DNA of 38,673 nt from JAGVSR01 sp031413815. Its GTDB lineage: Bacteria; Pseudomonadota; Alphaproteobacteria; Rhizobiales; Hyphomicrobiaceae. The notes under the pieces are model-generated. The model did not search any database and was not told the origin of the DNA. It was given only the letters and a program-made list of their open reading frames with translations. This document shows, one piece after another, positions 1 through 7,382 of the stretch. A program made the translations under genes and the position numbers. How positions within the stretch are numbered: the first letter of the stretch is position 1; each line of letters starts with the position of its first letter. The DNA lies in NCBI GenBank assembly GCA_031413815.1, contig JANOFU010000049.1, positions 1 to 38,673 on the forward strand. The letters are read 5' to 3'.

Positions 1-60
1 GTGCTTATCCATTTTTTCCGACATATCAAAGCGCAGAAGTTCGACACCAATCAGGCTCGC
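1..60 (-). other. clpA: clpA continuation beyond the amber codon
   Basis: Read in the clpA frame, these 20 codons encode ASLIGVELLRFDMSEKMDKH. This is the expected continuation of the second AAA+ module, where relatives usually have ELLRFDMSEYMEKH. There is therefore no frameshift, only the TAG at 61-63 where Leu is expected. A conserved Tyr is also Lys here (AAA codon). The rest of the gene lies outside the window. Confidence 0.85.
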
Positions 61-1608
61 CTACTGCTTGTCGACTTCTGTTTTGCCGACGCCTGTCGGG
101 CCGGTGATCAGATAGCAGCCGATGGGCTTTTCGGGTTCGCGCAGTCCTGCACGCGCCAATTTGATGGCCGCGCACAGAGCCGAGATCGCCTTGTCCTGGC
201 CGAACACCAGCCGCTTCATATCCTTTTCCAGATTGCCGAGAACTTCGGCATCCGACTTGGTGACGGTTTTTGGCGGAATGCGCGCCATGGTCGCGACCGT
301 CGCCTCGATCTCCTTGACCGTGATCTTTTTCTTCCGCTTCGATTCAATGACAAGCATCTGCGACGCACCCGTCTCGTCGATCACGTCGATCGCCTTGTCG
401 GGCAGCTTGCGGTCGTGGATATACTTGGCGGACAGCTCCACCGCCGCCTTGATGGCCTCGTTGGTGTACTTGAGCTTGTGGAACTCCTCGAAGTACGGCT
501 TCAAACCCTTCAGGATGGCGATTGAATCCTCAACTGTCGGTTCCTTGACGTCGATCTTCTGGAACCGGCGCACCAGCGCGCGATCTTTCTCGAAGTGCTG
601 CCGGTACTCCTTGTAGGTCGTCGAGCCAACACAGCGTACGGTGCCCGACTGAAGCGCGGGCTTCAGCAGGTTTGACGCATCCATCGCTCCGCCTGACGTG
701 GCGCCGGCACCGATGACCGTGTGGATTTCATCGATGAACAGCACGGCACCCGGATAATTCTCAATCTCCTTCATCACGGCCTTGAGGCGCTCTTCGAAGT
801 CGCCACGATAGCGGGTGCCGGCCAGCAAAGCGCCCATGTCGAGCGAGAAAATGGTGGCATTGAGCAGGACCTCGGGTACTTCGCCGCGAATGATCTTGCG
901 CGCCAAGCCTTCGGCAATGGCGGTCTTACCCACGCCGGGGTCCCCGACCAGGAGGGGGTTGTTCTTCTGCCGGCGGCACAACACCTGGATGGTGCGGAGC
1001 ACTTCGGTTTCGCGGCCGATGAGCGGATCGATCTTGCCGTCGCGCGCCTTCTTGTTAAGGTTCACGCAGTACGTGTTGAGCGCGTCCTGGCTAGGCTTTT
1101 TATCCTCGCCGCTCTCGGACTGCTCCGGCTCTTCGCTGCCCCGCGCCGATCTCGGCTCCGACATTCCGGGCCGCTTGGCAATTCCGTGGCTGATGTACTG
1201 GACCGCATCAAAGCGGGTCATATCCTGCTCTTGCAGAAAAAACGCGGCATGGCTCTCGCGCTCGGCGAAGATCGCGACCAGCACGTTCGCCCCCGTCACC
1301 TCTTCACGCCCCGATGACTGAACATGGACCACCGCGCGATGGATGACGCGCTGAAACCCCGTTGTCGGAGTGGCCTCTGCCGTTGCTTTCGAGACCAGCG
1401 ACGCAAGTTCGCTGTCAAGATACTCCGTCACGCGCGTGCGCAACTGATCGATATCGACGTTGCAGGCGCGCAGCACACCGGCTGCATCGCGATCATCGAG
1501 CAAGGCCGCGAGCAAATGCTCTAACGTCGCGTACTCGTGACTGCGCTCGTTGGCGTATTCCAGCGCGCGATGCAGCGCGGTCTCTAAGCTCTTCGAGAAC
1601 GATGGCAC
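61..1608 (-). CDS. clpA: ClpA, ATP-dependent Clp protease ATP-binding subunit, cut by an in-frame amber stop
   Basis: ClpA is the AAA+ unfoldase that feeds substrates, including those delivered by ClpS, into the ClpP protease. The reading frame starts at a GTG 6 bases after the clpS stop. It shows the Clp N-domain (about residues 1-150), a linker, and the first AAA+ module with Walker A GDPGVGKT and Walker B LFIDEIH. It then enters the second AAA+ module with Walker A GPTGVGKTE and stops 8 residues later at a TAG (positions 61-63). Full-length ClpA is about 750-800 residues; this product is 515. The frame stays open after the stop and keeps reading as ClpA, so this is one nonsense codon and not a natural end. 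It is either a broken gene or a base-call error near the window edge. A product of this length would lack most of the second ATPase module. Confidence 0.9.
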   Translation of the reverse strand: MPSFSKSLETALHRALEYANERSHEYATLEHLLAALLDDRDAAGVLRACNVDIDQLRTRVTEYLDSELASLVSKATAEATPTTGFQRVIHRAVVHVQSSGREEVTGANVLVAIFAERESHAAFFLQEQDMTRFDAVQYISHGIAKRPGMSEPRSARGSEEPEQSESGEDKKPSQDALNTYCVNLNKKARDGKIDPLIGRETEVLRTIQVLCRRQKNNPLLVGDPGVGKTAIAEGLARKIIRGEVPEVLLNATIFSLDMGALLAGTRYRGDFEERLKAVMKEIENYPGAVLFIDEIHTVIGAGATSGGAMDASNLLKPALQSGTVRCVGSTTYKEYRQHFEKDRALVRRFQKIDVKEPTVEDSIAILKGLKPYFEEFHKLKYTNEAIKAAVELSAKYIHDRKLPDKAIDVIDETGASQMLVIESKRKKKITVKEIEATVATMARIPPKTVTKSDAEVLGNLEKDMKRLVFGQDKAISALCAAIKLARAGLREPEKPIGCYLITGPTGVGKTEVDKQ

Positions 1609-1614
1609 CGGGAC

Positions 1615-1965
1615 CTACTCTTTCTCCATTGTGCACTGTAGCGGATGGCCGTGCTGCCGGGAAAATTCCATAACTTGAGTCACCTTGGTCTCGGCGACCT
1701 CGTAGGTAAACACGCCGCAAATTCCCACACCCTTGCGGTGAACATGCAGCATGATCCGTGTGGCGTCCTCGCGGCCTTTCGCGAAGTATTTTTGCAGAAC
1801 GAGGACGACGAACTCCATCGGCGTGTAATCGTCGTTGAGCAGCAAAACTTTATACAGGGACGGCTTCTTGGTTTTTGGACGCGTCTTGGTGACGAGACCG
1901 GTCTTGCCGTCGCCCTCGCCATCGTTGTCGCCCTCGCCCGGCTTACCGCCGTTCTTTCCGGCCAT
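1615..1965 (-). CDS. clpS: ClpS, adaptor protein for ClpAP
   Basis: ClpS binds the ClpA N-domain and delivers N-end-rule substrates to ClpAP. The folded core is unmistakable: LYKVLLLNDDYTPMEFVV, then RIMLHVHRKGVG, CGVFTYEVAETKV and a C-terminal HPLQCTMEKE. It is preceded by a Gly/Asp/Lys-rich flexible arm, which is needed to engage ClpA. I chose the ATG at 1965 (116 residues) because alphaproteobacterial relatives commonly begin close to this arm. A GTG at 2025 would add 20 residues and has a GAGGG about 13 bases upstream, so it cannot be excluded. clpA begins 6 bases downstream, which suggests translational coupling. Confidence 0.92.
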   Translation of the reverse strand: MAGKNGGKPGEGDNDGEGDGKTGLVTKTRPKTKKPSLYKVLLLNDDYTPMEFVVLVLQKYFAKGREDATRIMLHVHRKGVGICGVFTYEVAETKVTQVMEFSRQHGHPLQCTMEKE

Positions 1966-2234
1966 CAGCGTTGGATGCAGCGCAAGCTCATCCACTGCCA
2001 CCAGAGATTTGAGAACAACCGTCACGATGATAGAACACCCTCATGTTTCGCAAAATGGCCCCACGAGACCCAACTCACAACGCTAGTTTCGCGCAAAGGG
2101 GCGGCTCCTGCAATGTTACTCTTATGCCGTTTGCAGCGGAGAAAACTTGCCGGTGACTGCTCGGGTCAACTCTCCTTGCGATTGACGACCCGCGGTTCCA
2201 GTTCCCACTCATATATGGCCCTGCCCACCGGCAT

Positions 2235-2261
2235 AAAAAAGGCCCAGACAACGTCCGGGCC
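2235..2261 (-). terminator. Rho-independent terminator of the phasin gene
   Basis: On the minus strand this reads as a 9-base-pair stem with one mismatch (GGCCCGGAC / GTCTGGGCC) and a GTT loop, followed directly by six T. It lies 35 bases after the phasin stop codon. It should insulate the phasin gene from clpS. Confidence 0.85.
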
Positions 2262-2295
2262 AATTGAACCTACCTGAGTGACACTCCTGCGACTG

Positions 2296-2625
2296 TCAGC
2301 GGCCGTTCTGGAACAGCGTGCCGGCAGGCTTATAGGCATCTTTGGCCAACGAACTGTACATGCCGCCAATCTTGGTCATTTGCTGCATGTAGTCTTCACA
2401 GGCGCGCTTGGCATAAGTGGTCTGGATCTCAAGCGCCTGCTCGAGTGTCTTTGCCGACATCAGCTTTTCTAAAGTTGCAGTGCCTTCTTGGAACGCACGC
2501 TTCTGGTAATCGGTCATTTCGGCGGCAATCGTCTGCCAGCTCTTATTCCATTCGCCCATCATCCGCATCGAGCTGTCCATGTTCGTCTGCCCGAGCTTCT
2601 GGAAGTCTTGAAAGCTATTGATCAT
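2296..2625 (-). CDS. Phasin family protein
   Basis: Phasins are small amphipathic helical proteins that coat polyhydroxyalkanoate granules. This 109-residue product is almost wholly helical, with repeated Met/Gln/Lys and aromatic positions (FQDFQKLGQTNMDSSMRMM, then a C-terminal helix starting LEIQTTYAKRACEDYMQQM), as in the Phasin_2 family. I placed the start at the ATG at 2625 because AGGAAG lies 11 bases upstream. A GTG at 2637 would sit directly against that ribosome-binding site. No polyhydroxyalkanoate synthesis gene is in the window, so a role in storage granules rests on the family only. The gene stands alone with its own terminator. Confidence 0.82.
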   Translation of the reverse strand: MINSFQDFQKLGQTNMDSSMRMMGEWNKSWQTIAAEMTDYQKRAFQEGTATLEKLMSAKTLEQALEIQTTYAKRACEDYMQQMTKIGGMYSSLAKDAYKPAGTLFQNGR

Positions 2626-3016
2626 GGCGGGATCCACTTCCTACTGTGACTCTGTCTAATGCCGGTCTGGCTAGGGCCGGCTTGGAGGTCGGAACACACT
2701 GTCATTTCGTTGGCTGCGCCCGGCGCACCACAGTGGTTAATCTAATTGCACCGCACCAATTTGCAATGTCGATCTCGCGCTGCAACACTAATAGTTGCGG
2801 GCACACCCCGGTTTACCAAACCTCAGCGGGTCCGCGGTACACTTGCGCGAGATGCCCGGCAACCGCCGTTCATCAGCCGTAAAGCCGCCCACAAGGAGCG
2901 GTACGACTTTTTCTGCCCAAGGCGCCGAACGCGCCCGGACGGACCGGACAGCCGTAGGGTCAAGCGGTGCCGGACGACAAAAAAGACGGTGTATCAACGG
3001 GGTACTAGAGGGCGTC
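2626..3016. promoter_or_regulatory. Divergent control region between phasin and D,D-carboxypeptidase genes
   Basis: About 390 bases without a convincing gene separate the two divergent start codons. The part at about 2744-2805 is rich in TGC/GCA words on the minus strand (GTTGCAGCGC, TTGCAA, GGTGCGGTGCAA). These resemble the TGC-rich sites bound by PhaR-type repressors at phasin promoters; this is a weak suggestion only. I see no clear -35/-10 pair on either strand. Confidence 0.3.
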
Positions 3017-4762
3017 GTGTCCGTGTTGCGTTCGGGGCTATCATCAGGAGTGTTTGGGGGCTGCGCGCTGGCGCTGGCGGTGATCTGCGCGCCGCAGGCC
3101 GCTGTAGCTGCCGAAAAGTCGGCCGCCATGGTCATCGACGCCAATACCGGCGCCGTTTTGCATAACAATTCGGGCGATGAGCTGCGCCGCCCAGCCTCGC
3201 TCACAAAAATGATGACCCTCTACCTGACCTTCGAGCAGATTGAGGCTGGTACTCTCAGCCCCAGCACGAAACTGACGGTCAGCGAACGGGCGGCCTCTGT
3301 CGCTCCCTCCAAGCTGGACCTGAACGCCGGCGACCAAATCACAGTGATTAACGCCATCAAGGCGCTGATCGTCAAATCCGCCAACGACATGGCCGTCACG
3401 CTGGCCGAGCACATTGCCGGCAGCGAACACGCGTTCGCGACGCTGATGACCAAGCGCGCGCGCCAACTTGGCATGAAATCCACCGTGTTCAAGAACGCGT
3501 CTGGACTGCCAGACGGCGGCCAGGTAACGACCGCGCGCGACATGCTCACCCTCGCCATGCGCCTGCAGGATAATTTCCCGCGCCAATACGCGCTGTTCTC
3601 AACTCAGACATTCTCGTACGGCGGCAAAACGCACCGCACCCACAACACACTCATGGGCCGCTTCCCCGGCATGGACGGCATCAAGACAGGTTACACGGCG
3701 AAATCGGGCTTCAATCTGGTTTCGTCTGTCCGCAACAGCGGCAAGCATTTGGTTGGCGCGGTGTTCGGCGGCGCGACAGCATCGGTGCGCAACGCGCACA
3801 TGCGCATGCTGATGTTCAACGCTCTCGACAAGGCCTCGACCGAACGCTCGCGCATATCTGGACCGCAGCTGATCGCGCAAGCGCGCCCGGCGAAACGGCC
3901 GGCAAAGAAAGAAGCAACAGCCGTCACGCTTGCGGCCGCGGATAAGCGGCCGGTGCCAGCCCCCGTTCCTGCCAAGCGGCCAACTGCGAAAGTAACACCA
4001 CCACCCGCCACGCAACCGGATGCAATCGCGGCACTGCCCGCCGCCGGGCCACAACCAGAACTCGCGGGCACAGTTGCGGGTGTTTCAGCGGTGAACTCAC
4101 CACGTCTTACGCCTGCCCCTCAGTTTGAGACCGCCGCCGTCATTCCCAAACTCGACTTCGCAGCCTTGCGCGCCACTTTGCGTGCCGCGCGCGACGAGGC
4201 CGAAGGCCAGCCGCCGCGCGGCGAGCGTCATGCGGCTCCCGATGCGTCTGCGCCACCGGCCGCGACGGAAACAGTGATCGCCAAAGCAAACGGCGGCACT
4301 TTCGCCGCCCGTCCGCCGTCAACACTCAATGCTCAGATGGCGGGCCTTGACGGTGAACCCGCCGTGCAATCCTCATCTCAACCCAACACCATGGCCGCTC
4401 TGATTGCTGCCAGCACGGAAGGGCCTGCATTGCCGCCCTCGACCCTGCAAGAGCAAGCCCAGCGCATTGGGGCATTTGACACCCCGTCCGGTCTTGGTGG
4501 CCCAACCGGCGAGCCGTCCGCCTATGACGTTCAGATCGGTTCGTTCTCAAGTCCTGATGAAGCCGAACGGCGACTGGTCTCGGCCAAGTCGAGCGCCAGC
4601 GAACTTCTTGAAGGTCATGCCCCCATGACGCTGCCGGTCTCGTCCGGCGACAAGCCACTCTATCGTGCGCGCTTTGCGGGCTTCGATGCCAAGAAGGCGT
4701 CCGCGGCGTGCCTCGAACTCCGCCGCCTCGCGTTCGACTGCTTCGTCGCACCGTCGAAATAA
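3017..4762 (+). CDS. Serine-type D-alanyl-D-alanine carboxypeptidase (PBP5/DacF family) with C-terminal SPOR domain
   Basis: The enzyme trims the terminal D-Ala from peptidoglycan stem peptides in the periplasm. A signal peptide covers about residues 1-32 (hydrophobic core ALALAVICAPQAAVAA). The penicillin-binding motifs are present: SLTK at 61-64, with catalytic Ser61 and Lys64, SAN at 121-123, and KTG at 223-225. A long Ala/Pro-rich linker (about 290-500) leads to a C-terminal SPOR domain (503-581, beginning YDVQIGSFSS), which binds denuded septal glycan. The enzyme is therefore probably directed to division sites. The frame is open further upstream, but only from the GTG at 3017 (or 3023) does it look like protein, with GAGGG at 3008-3012 as ribosome-binding site. 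At 581 residues it is longer than plain DacA because of the linker and SPOR domain. It stands alone. Confidence 0.9.
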   Translation: MSVLRSGLSSGVFGGCALALAVICAPQAAVAAEKSAAMVIDANTGAVLHNNSGDELRRPASLTKMMTLYLTFEQIEAGTLSPSTKLTVSERAASVAPSKLDLNAGDQITVINAIKALIVKSANDMAVTLAEHIAGSEHAFATLMTKRARQLGMKSTVFKNASGLPDGGQVTTARDMLTLAMRLQDNFPRQYALFSTQTFSYGGKTHRTHNTLMGRFPGMDGIKTGYTAKSGFNLVSSVRNSGKHLVGAVFGGATASVRNAHMRMLMFNALDKASTERSRISGPQLIAQARPAKRPAKKEATAVTLAAADKRPVPAPVPAKRPTAKVTPPPATQPDAIAALPAAGPQPELAGTVAGVSAVNSPRLTPAPQFETAAVIPKLDFAALRATLRAARDEAEGQPPRGERHAAPDASAPPAATETVIAKANGGTFAARPPSTLNAQMAGLDGEPAVQSSSQPNTMAALIAASTEGPALPPSTLQEQAQRIGAFDTPSGLGGPTGEPSAYDVQIGSFSSPDEAERRLVSAKSSASELLEGHAPMTLPVSSGDKPLYRARFAGFDAKKASAACLELRRLAFDCFVAPSK

Positions 4763-4799
4763 GGCTTTGGCTCGACCCGTTGCGGAGTGGCGCATGTAG

Positions 4800-4896
4800 G
4801 ACTGAGTGAGGTCACCGTGGGTGACCGTGCAAAGTCCGACACAATGCCAGCGGTTTGCCGGACATCGTTGCGGCGCCTAGCGGCCCTCACTCAGTC
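4800..4896. repeat. Structured inverted-repeat element between convergent genes
   Basis: A perfect 12-base inverted repeat (GACTGAGTGAGG at 4800-4811, CCTCACTCAGTC at 4885-4896) encloses smaller hairpins. These include a perfect 7-base stem with a GTG loop (GGTCACC / GGTGACC, 4810-4826) and a GTCCG / CGGAC pairing around 4834-4863. It lies between the convergent carboxypeptidase and J-protein genes. It could be a bidirectional terminator, a REP-type element or a small RNA. It lacks a T-run and does not resemble SRP RNA or a tRNA. Confidence 0.55.
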
Positions 4897-4946
4897 AAAC
4901 CTATAAGACTTTGCTGCGTCGCACCGCCGAATTTGGGCCAGTTGGG

Positions 4947-5654
4947 TTACGACTCCAACACCACATCCTTCGCCTCATTTACTTTGGAGGCGAGATAATT
5001 CGAGCCGCCCTGATCGGGATGCATGCGCTTCATCAGCTCGCGATGCGCCTTGCGGACTTCATCTTCGCTGGCACCGGGTTTCAATCCGAGAATTTCATAC
5101 GCCTGCGCAAGCGTCATACGGCCATCCGGGCCGCTTGCCAGCTCCGCTTCGCCGCGCTGCATATCCTCGCGCCACCCGGCGTGGACTCGATCGAGATAGG
5201 CCTCAAGCACTTGGGCGGATTGCACGTCGCTGAACCGGCAATCCTGCCACAGGAGTGCCAAGTCCGCGGGCGATAAACTTTCGATCGTCCGGCCTTTGAA
5301 GATTCCCTTGATTACCCGGCCGCGAATGGCGCCACTGTCGTGTTCGAGTTCCATTTCGAGGTGATCGGTCTTGATCTGTGACGCTTGACCCGCAGACCGG
5401 CTCGCCCCACCCCATCCTCGAGGTCCCCACGGTGCCACTCCGCGTCCGTCCAACAACAGCCAACCCAAGCTGCCAAGCAGCACAGCAGAGCCTGCCGAAC
5501 CGCGCAACAGAAGAACAGCAGCGCCCATCAAGGCCAGCAACCCGCCACCGATCCGGATCTGGCGGGCGAGCACAGCTGGATTGGCACGCGCAAAGCCTTG
5601 CATGGCCAGCAGCCCAACCACCAAGACGGCGAGACCCGTTAAGAAGTAACCCAT
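4947..5654 (-). CDS. Membrane-anchored J-domain protein, Tim14/Pam18-like
   Basis: J-domain proteins stimulate the ATPase of DnaK-type chaperones. This 235-residue protein has an N-terminal membrane segment (FLTGLAVLVVGLLAMQGF) and a second hydrophobic stretch at about 33-68. A soluble middle region follows, then a C-terminal J domain from about residue 180. The HPD triad is at 212-214 in the context HPDQGGSNYLASKVNEAKD, which is the hallmark of the mitochondrial import motor subunit Tim14/Pam18. Tim14-like proteins are known in alphaproteobacteria, but their bacterial substrate is not something I can infer here. The start is 5 bases after the stop of the VWA gene, with a GAGG between, so the two are probably one operon. 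Confidence 0.85.
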   Translation of the reverse strand: MGYFLTGLAVLVVGLLAMQGFARANPAVLARQIRIGGGLLALMGAAVLLLRGSAGSAVLLGSLGWLLLDGRGVAPWGPRGWGGASRSAGQASQIKTDHLEMELEHDSGAIRGRVIKGIFKGRTIESLSPADLALLWQDCRFSDVQSAQVLEAYLDRVHAGWREDMQRGEAELASGPDGRMTLAQAYEILGLKPGASEDEVRKAHRELMKRMHPDQGGSNYLASKVNEAKDVVLES

Positions 5655-5659
5655 TTGCC

Positions 5660-6445
5660 TCAGCCGCCCAGCTTCATTTCGGTAAGAAGCAGCTGAGCCG
5701 CCTTGCTTTTGCTGCGCTGACTGAGCGCCAGAAGGGCGGCACGCCCGCCCGCGGCGTAGACCGCCACCGCCGTCAGCAGGTCGCGCAACTGCTGCGCGGA
5801 CCCCGCGTCAAACCGGCAGGTGGCGCCTTTGGTCAATCGCGCGATCTCCTTGAAGGCGCGCCCGGCCTGCTCGTCCTTGCCTTCTTGAAACAGAAACACC
5901 GGCACGCCCAGCAATCCCAATTCGCCAGCCGTGGCGCACAACGGATCAATCGCCTCTTCCATGGCGTCGCCGACAAAGACCAGCGCGTTGACACGCTTGC
6001 CAGCGGTCCCGGCTTTGGCGTGGGTGAGCACTTTGCCGATCTGCGTGGTGCCGCCCCGGCACGTCACCGTCGTCATCAATCGTGCCAGTTCGTCGGGGTC
6101 CGACACCCACTTGGAGGCGCGGCATTCGCTTGCTCCACGAAAGTACATCATCTGCACATCAAGGCCGCCAACATCCTTGACCGCATGGAACATGTCCGCC
6201 TGGAGGGTCAGCGCCAAATCCCATGTCGGCTGGCGGCTCATGGTGGCGTCCATGGCGAAGACGAGCCGGCCACGGTTGCCCCCTTGTTGTGGCGCCAACG
6301 CCTTTATCTTGGCAACAAAGTCAGCCACGGATTGATCAGCCGTTGGGCTCGCCGAGGGCACGTTTGACCCCGCCGCAGCTGGAACACCCGCCCCGGCCGC
6401 CCGCGTACCTGTGGTCTGACCCGACGTTTTCGATTTGGTTGTCAT
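5660..6445 (-). CDS. VWA (von Willebrand factor A) domain protein
   Basis: VWA domains bind divalent metal through a MIDAS site and usually mediate protein contacts. After a low-complexity Ala/Gly/Thr arm (about 1-40), the domain begins LVFAMDATMSRQ, giving the MIDAS motif D66-x-T68-x-S70. Supporting positions are the threonine loop CRGGTTQIGK and the aspartate in VFVGDAMEEAID. No signal peptide or membrane segment is visible, so the protein is probably cytoplasmic. It resembles stand-alone VWA proteins related to the TerY type, but there are no tellurite genes nearby. Its closest neighbour is the J protein 5 bases downstream, which suggests they work together. The exact function is unknown. 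Confidence 0.8.
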   Translation of the reverse strand: MTTKSKTSGQTTGTRAAGAGVPAAAGSNVPSASPTADQSVADFVAKIKALAPQQGGNRGRLVFAMDATMSRQPTWDLALTLQADMFHAVKDVGGLDVQMMYFRGASECRASKWVSDPDELARLMTTVTCRGGTTQIGKVLTHAKAGTAGKRVNALVFVGDAMEEAIDPLCATAGELGLLGVPVFLFQEGKDEQAGRAFKEIARLTKGATCRFDAGSAQQLRDLLTAVAVYAAGGRAALLALSQRSKSKAAQLLLTEMKLGG

Positions 6446-6577
6446 GCCCCTAACATAGCGGCTCGCGAGGACGAGACAATGATGAGGTGCAAGGTCTGCT
6501 TGCCGATTCGGGAGGTTTCGACTGGCGCGGCCAATGTCGTGAAAATTGCATTCGGGTTCGCGACCGTGACGTGCGCC

Positions 6578-7009
6578 TTATCGTGCTCCCGGTTTAAGGG
6601 ACCCGCGCCCTGCAGCGCGTTGCTCGCCCGGCAGTGCCACTTTGCGAAGAGATGCGCCCGGCTTCGCGAACTGTCCCGATAATGCTGATTTGGCAAACAC
6701 CGATGGCGCAGCCTTGATTCGCTTAATGCGAGATAGCCCAGGCCGTCTCTCAGCATCCCAAGCGTCGTGAGCTGTTTGCATGTTCATCCAAAACTGGGTT
6801 GATCCGCCGATAGCCCTCGCAACCTTCGCAGCCGTTTCTGCCGTAAGACTGCTCCGCCCCGCAATTATCGCATTGACGGTCTGACGGGTCACCCCAATGT
6901 GTTCCGCAAAGGCCTCTTGCGACATGCCCAACGCTTCGAGATCATGGCGAAGCACGGTGCCGGGATGAAGCGGGCGGAAACCGGGACGGCCGACTTTGTC
7001 ATTTGCCAT
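6578..7009 (-). CDS. higA: HigA-type antitoxin (XRE/Cro-like HTH) with C-terminal extension
   Basis: This is the antitoxin of a type II toxin-antitoxin pair. The N-terminal part matches HigA/VapI: PLHPGTVLRHDLEALGMSQ, then the helix-turn-helix (EAFAEHIGVTRQTVNAIIAG) and STQFWMNMQTAHD. The ATG at 7009 overlaps the last 11 bases of the toxin gene and has GGAGG 7 bases upstream, so translation is coupled. HigA proteins are usually about 95-105 residues; this one has 143. The extra residues after about 93 form a basic Ala/Gly/Lys-rich tail without recognisable fold, perhaps acquired by a late frameshift. HigA normally neutralises HigB and represses the operon. Confidence 0.85.
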   Translation of the reverse strand: MANDKVGRPGFRPLHPGTVLRHDLEALGMSQEAFAEHIGVTRQTVNAIIAGRSSLTAETAAKVARAIGGSTQFWMNMQTAHDAWDAERRPGLSRIKRIKAAPSVFAKSALSGQFAKPGASLRKVALPGEQRAAGRGSLKPGAR

Positions 7010-7277
7010 GATAGTCCTCCATTCGCACAAGAACCGCTTCGCCATCGCTCCACTCAAACACCAGTCGCCACTGCGCTCTCACTTCGAAGGCGAATTGGGC
7101 CTGCCTGTCTCCCTTCAGCCGGTGGAACCCATTGCCCGCACGATCCATGTCTTCGGGGCACGTGGCCGCATTGAGCTGAGTTAGCAAAAGTATGAGCCGT
7201 TCCGACGACTTCGGGTCAATACCCTTGGCCCTGCCATGCTCCCAGAACTTACGTAGGATCTTGTCTGAAATCCGCAT
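6999..7277 (-). CDS. higB: HigB-type toxin (RelE/ParE superfamily mRNA interferase)
   Basis: HigB toxins cleave mRNA on the ribosome when not neutralised by HigA. The 92-residue product has the family pattern: ILRKFWEHGRAKGI, a middle GNGFHRLKGDRQAQFAFEV, and the closing strand WRLVFEWSDGEAVLVRMEDYH with the conserved His near the end. Toxin first, antitoxin second is the typical order for HigBA. The two genes overlap by 11 bases. A palindromic operator lies directly upstream, which suggests autoregulation. Confidence 0.87.
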   Translation of the reverse strand: MRISDKILRKFWEHGRAKGIDPKSSERLILLLTQLNAATCPEDMDRAGNGFHRLKGDRQAQFAFEVRAQWRLVFEWSDGEAVLVRMEDYHGK

Positions 7278-7287
7278 GGAAACCCAA

Positions 7288-7316
7288 GCTTTACGTAAAG
7301 CGTAGATTTACATAAC
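7288..7316 (-). promoter_or_regulatory. Palindromic operator upstream of higBA
   Basis: A perfect 14-base palindrome, GCTTTACGTAAAGC (7288-7301), begins 10 bases upstream of the higB start. A second related half-site, TTTACATAA (7308-7316), follows. The shared TTTAC/GTAAA words and the position are what is expected of a HigA binding site that covers the promoter. That HigA binds here is inference. Confidence 0.6.
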
Positions 7317-7382
7317 ACGGAAGCGTTCCATGGGAAAGCATTTGAGACACACTACAGTATGGGAGGCGCAGAATTCGACAGA

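Noticed and set aside
2795..3016. Upstream extension of the carboxypeptidase reading frame
   Set aside because: The frame is open, but the residues are Arg/Ser/Thr-rich and not protein-like, and a signal peptide begins right after the GTG at 3017.
4800..4896. SRP RNA or tRNA between the carboxypeptidase and J-protein genes
   Set aside because: The GGAAGCAGCC core of SRP RNA and the T-loop and anticodon features of tRNA are absent.
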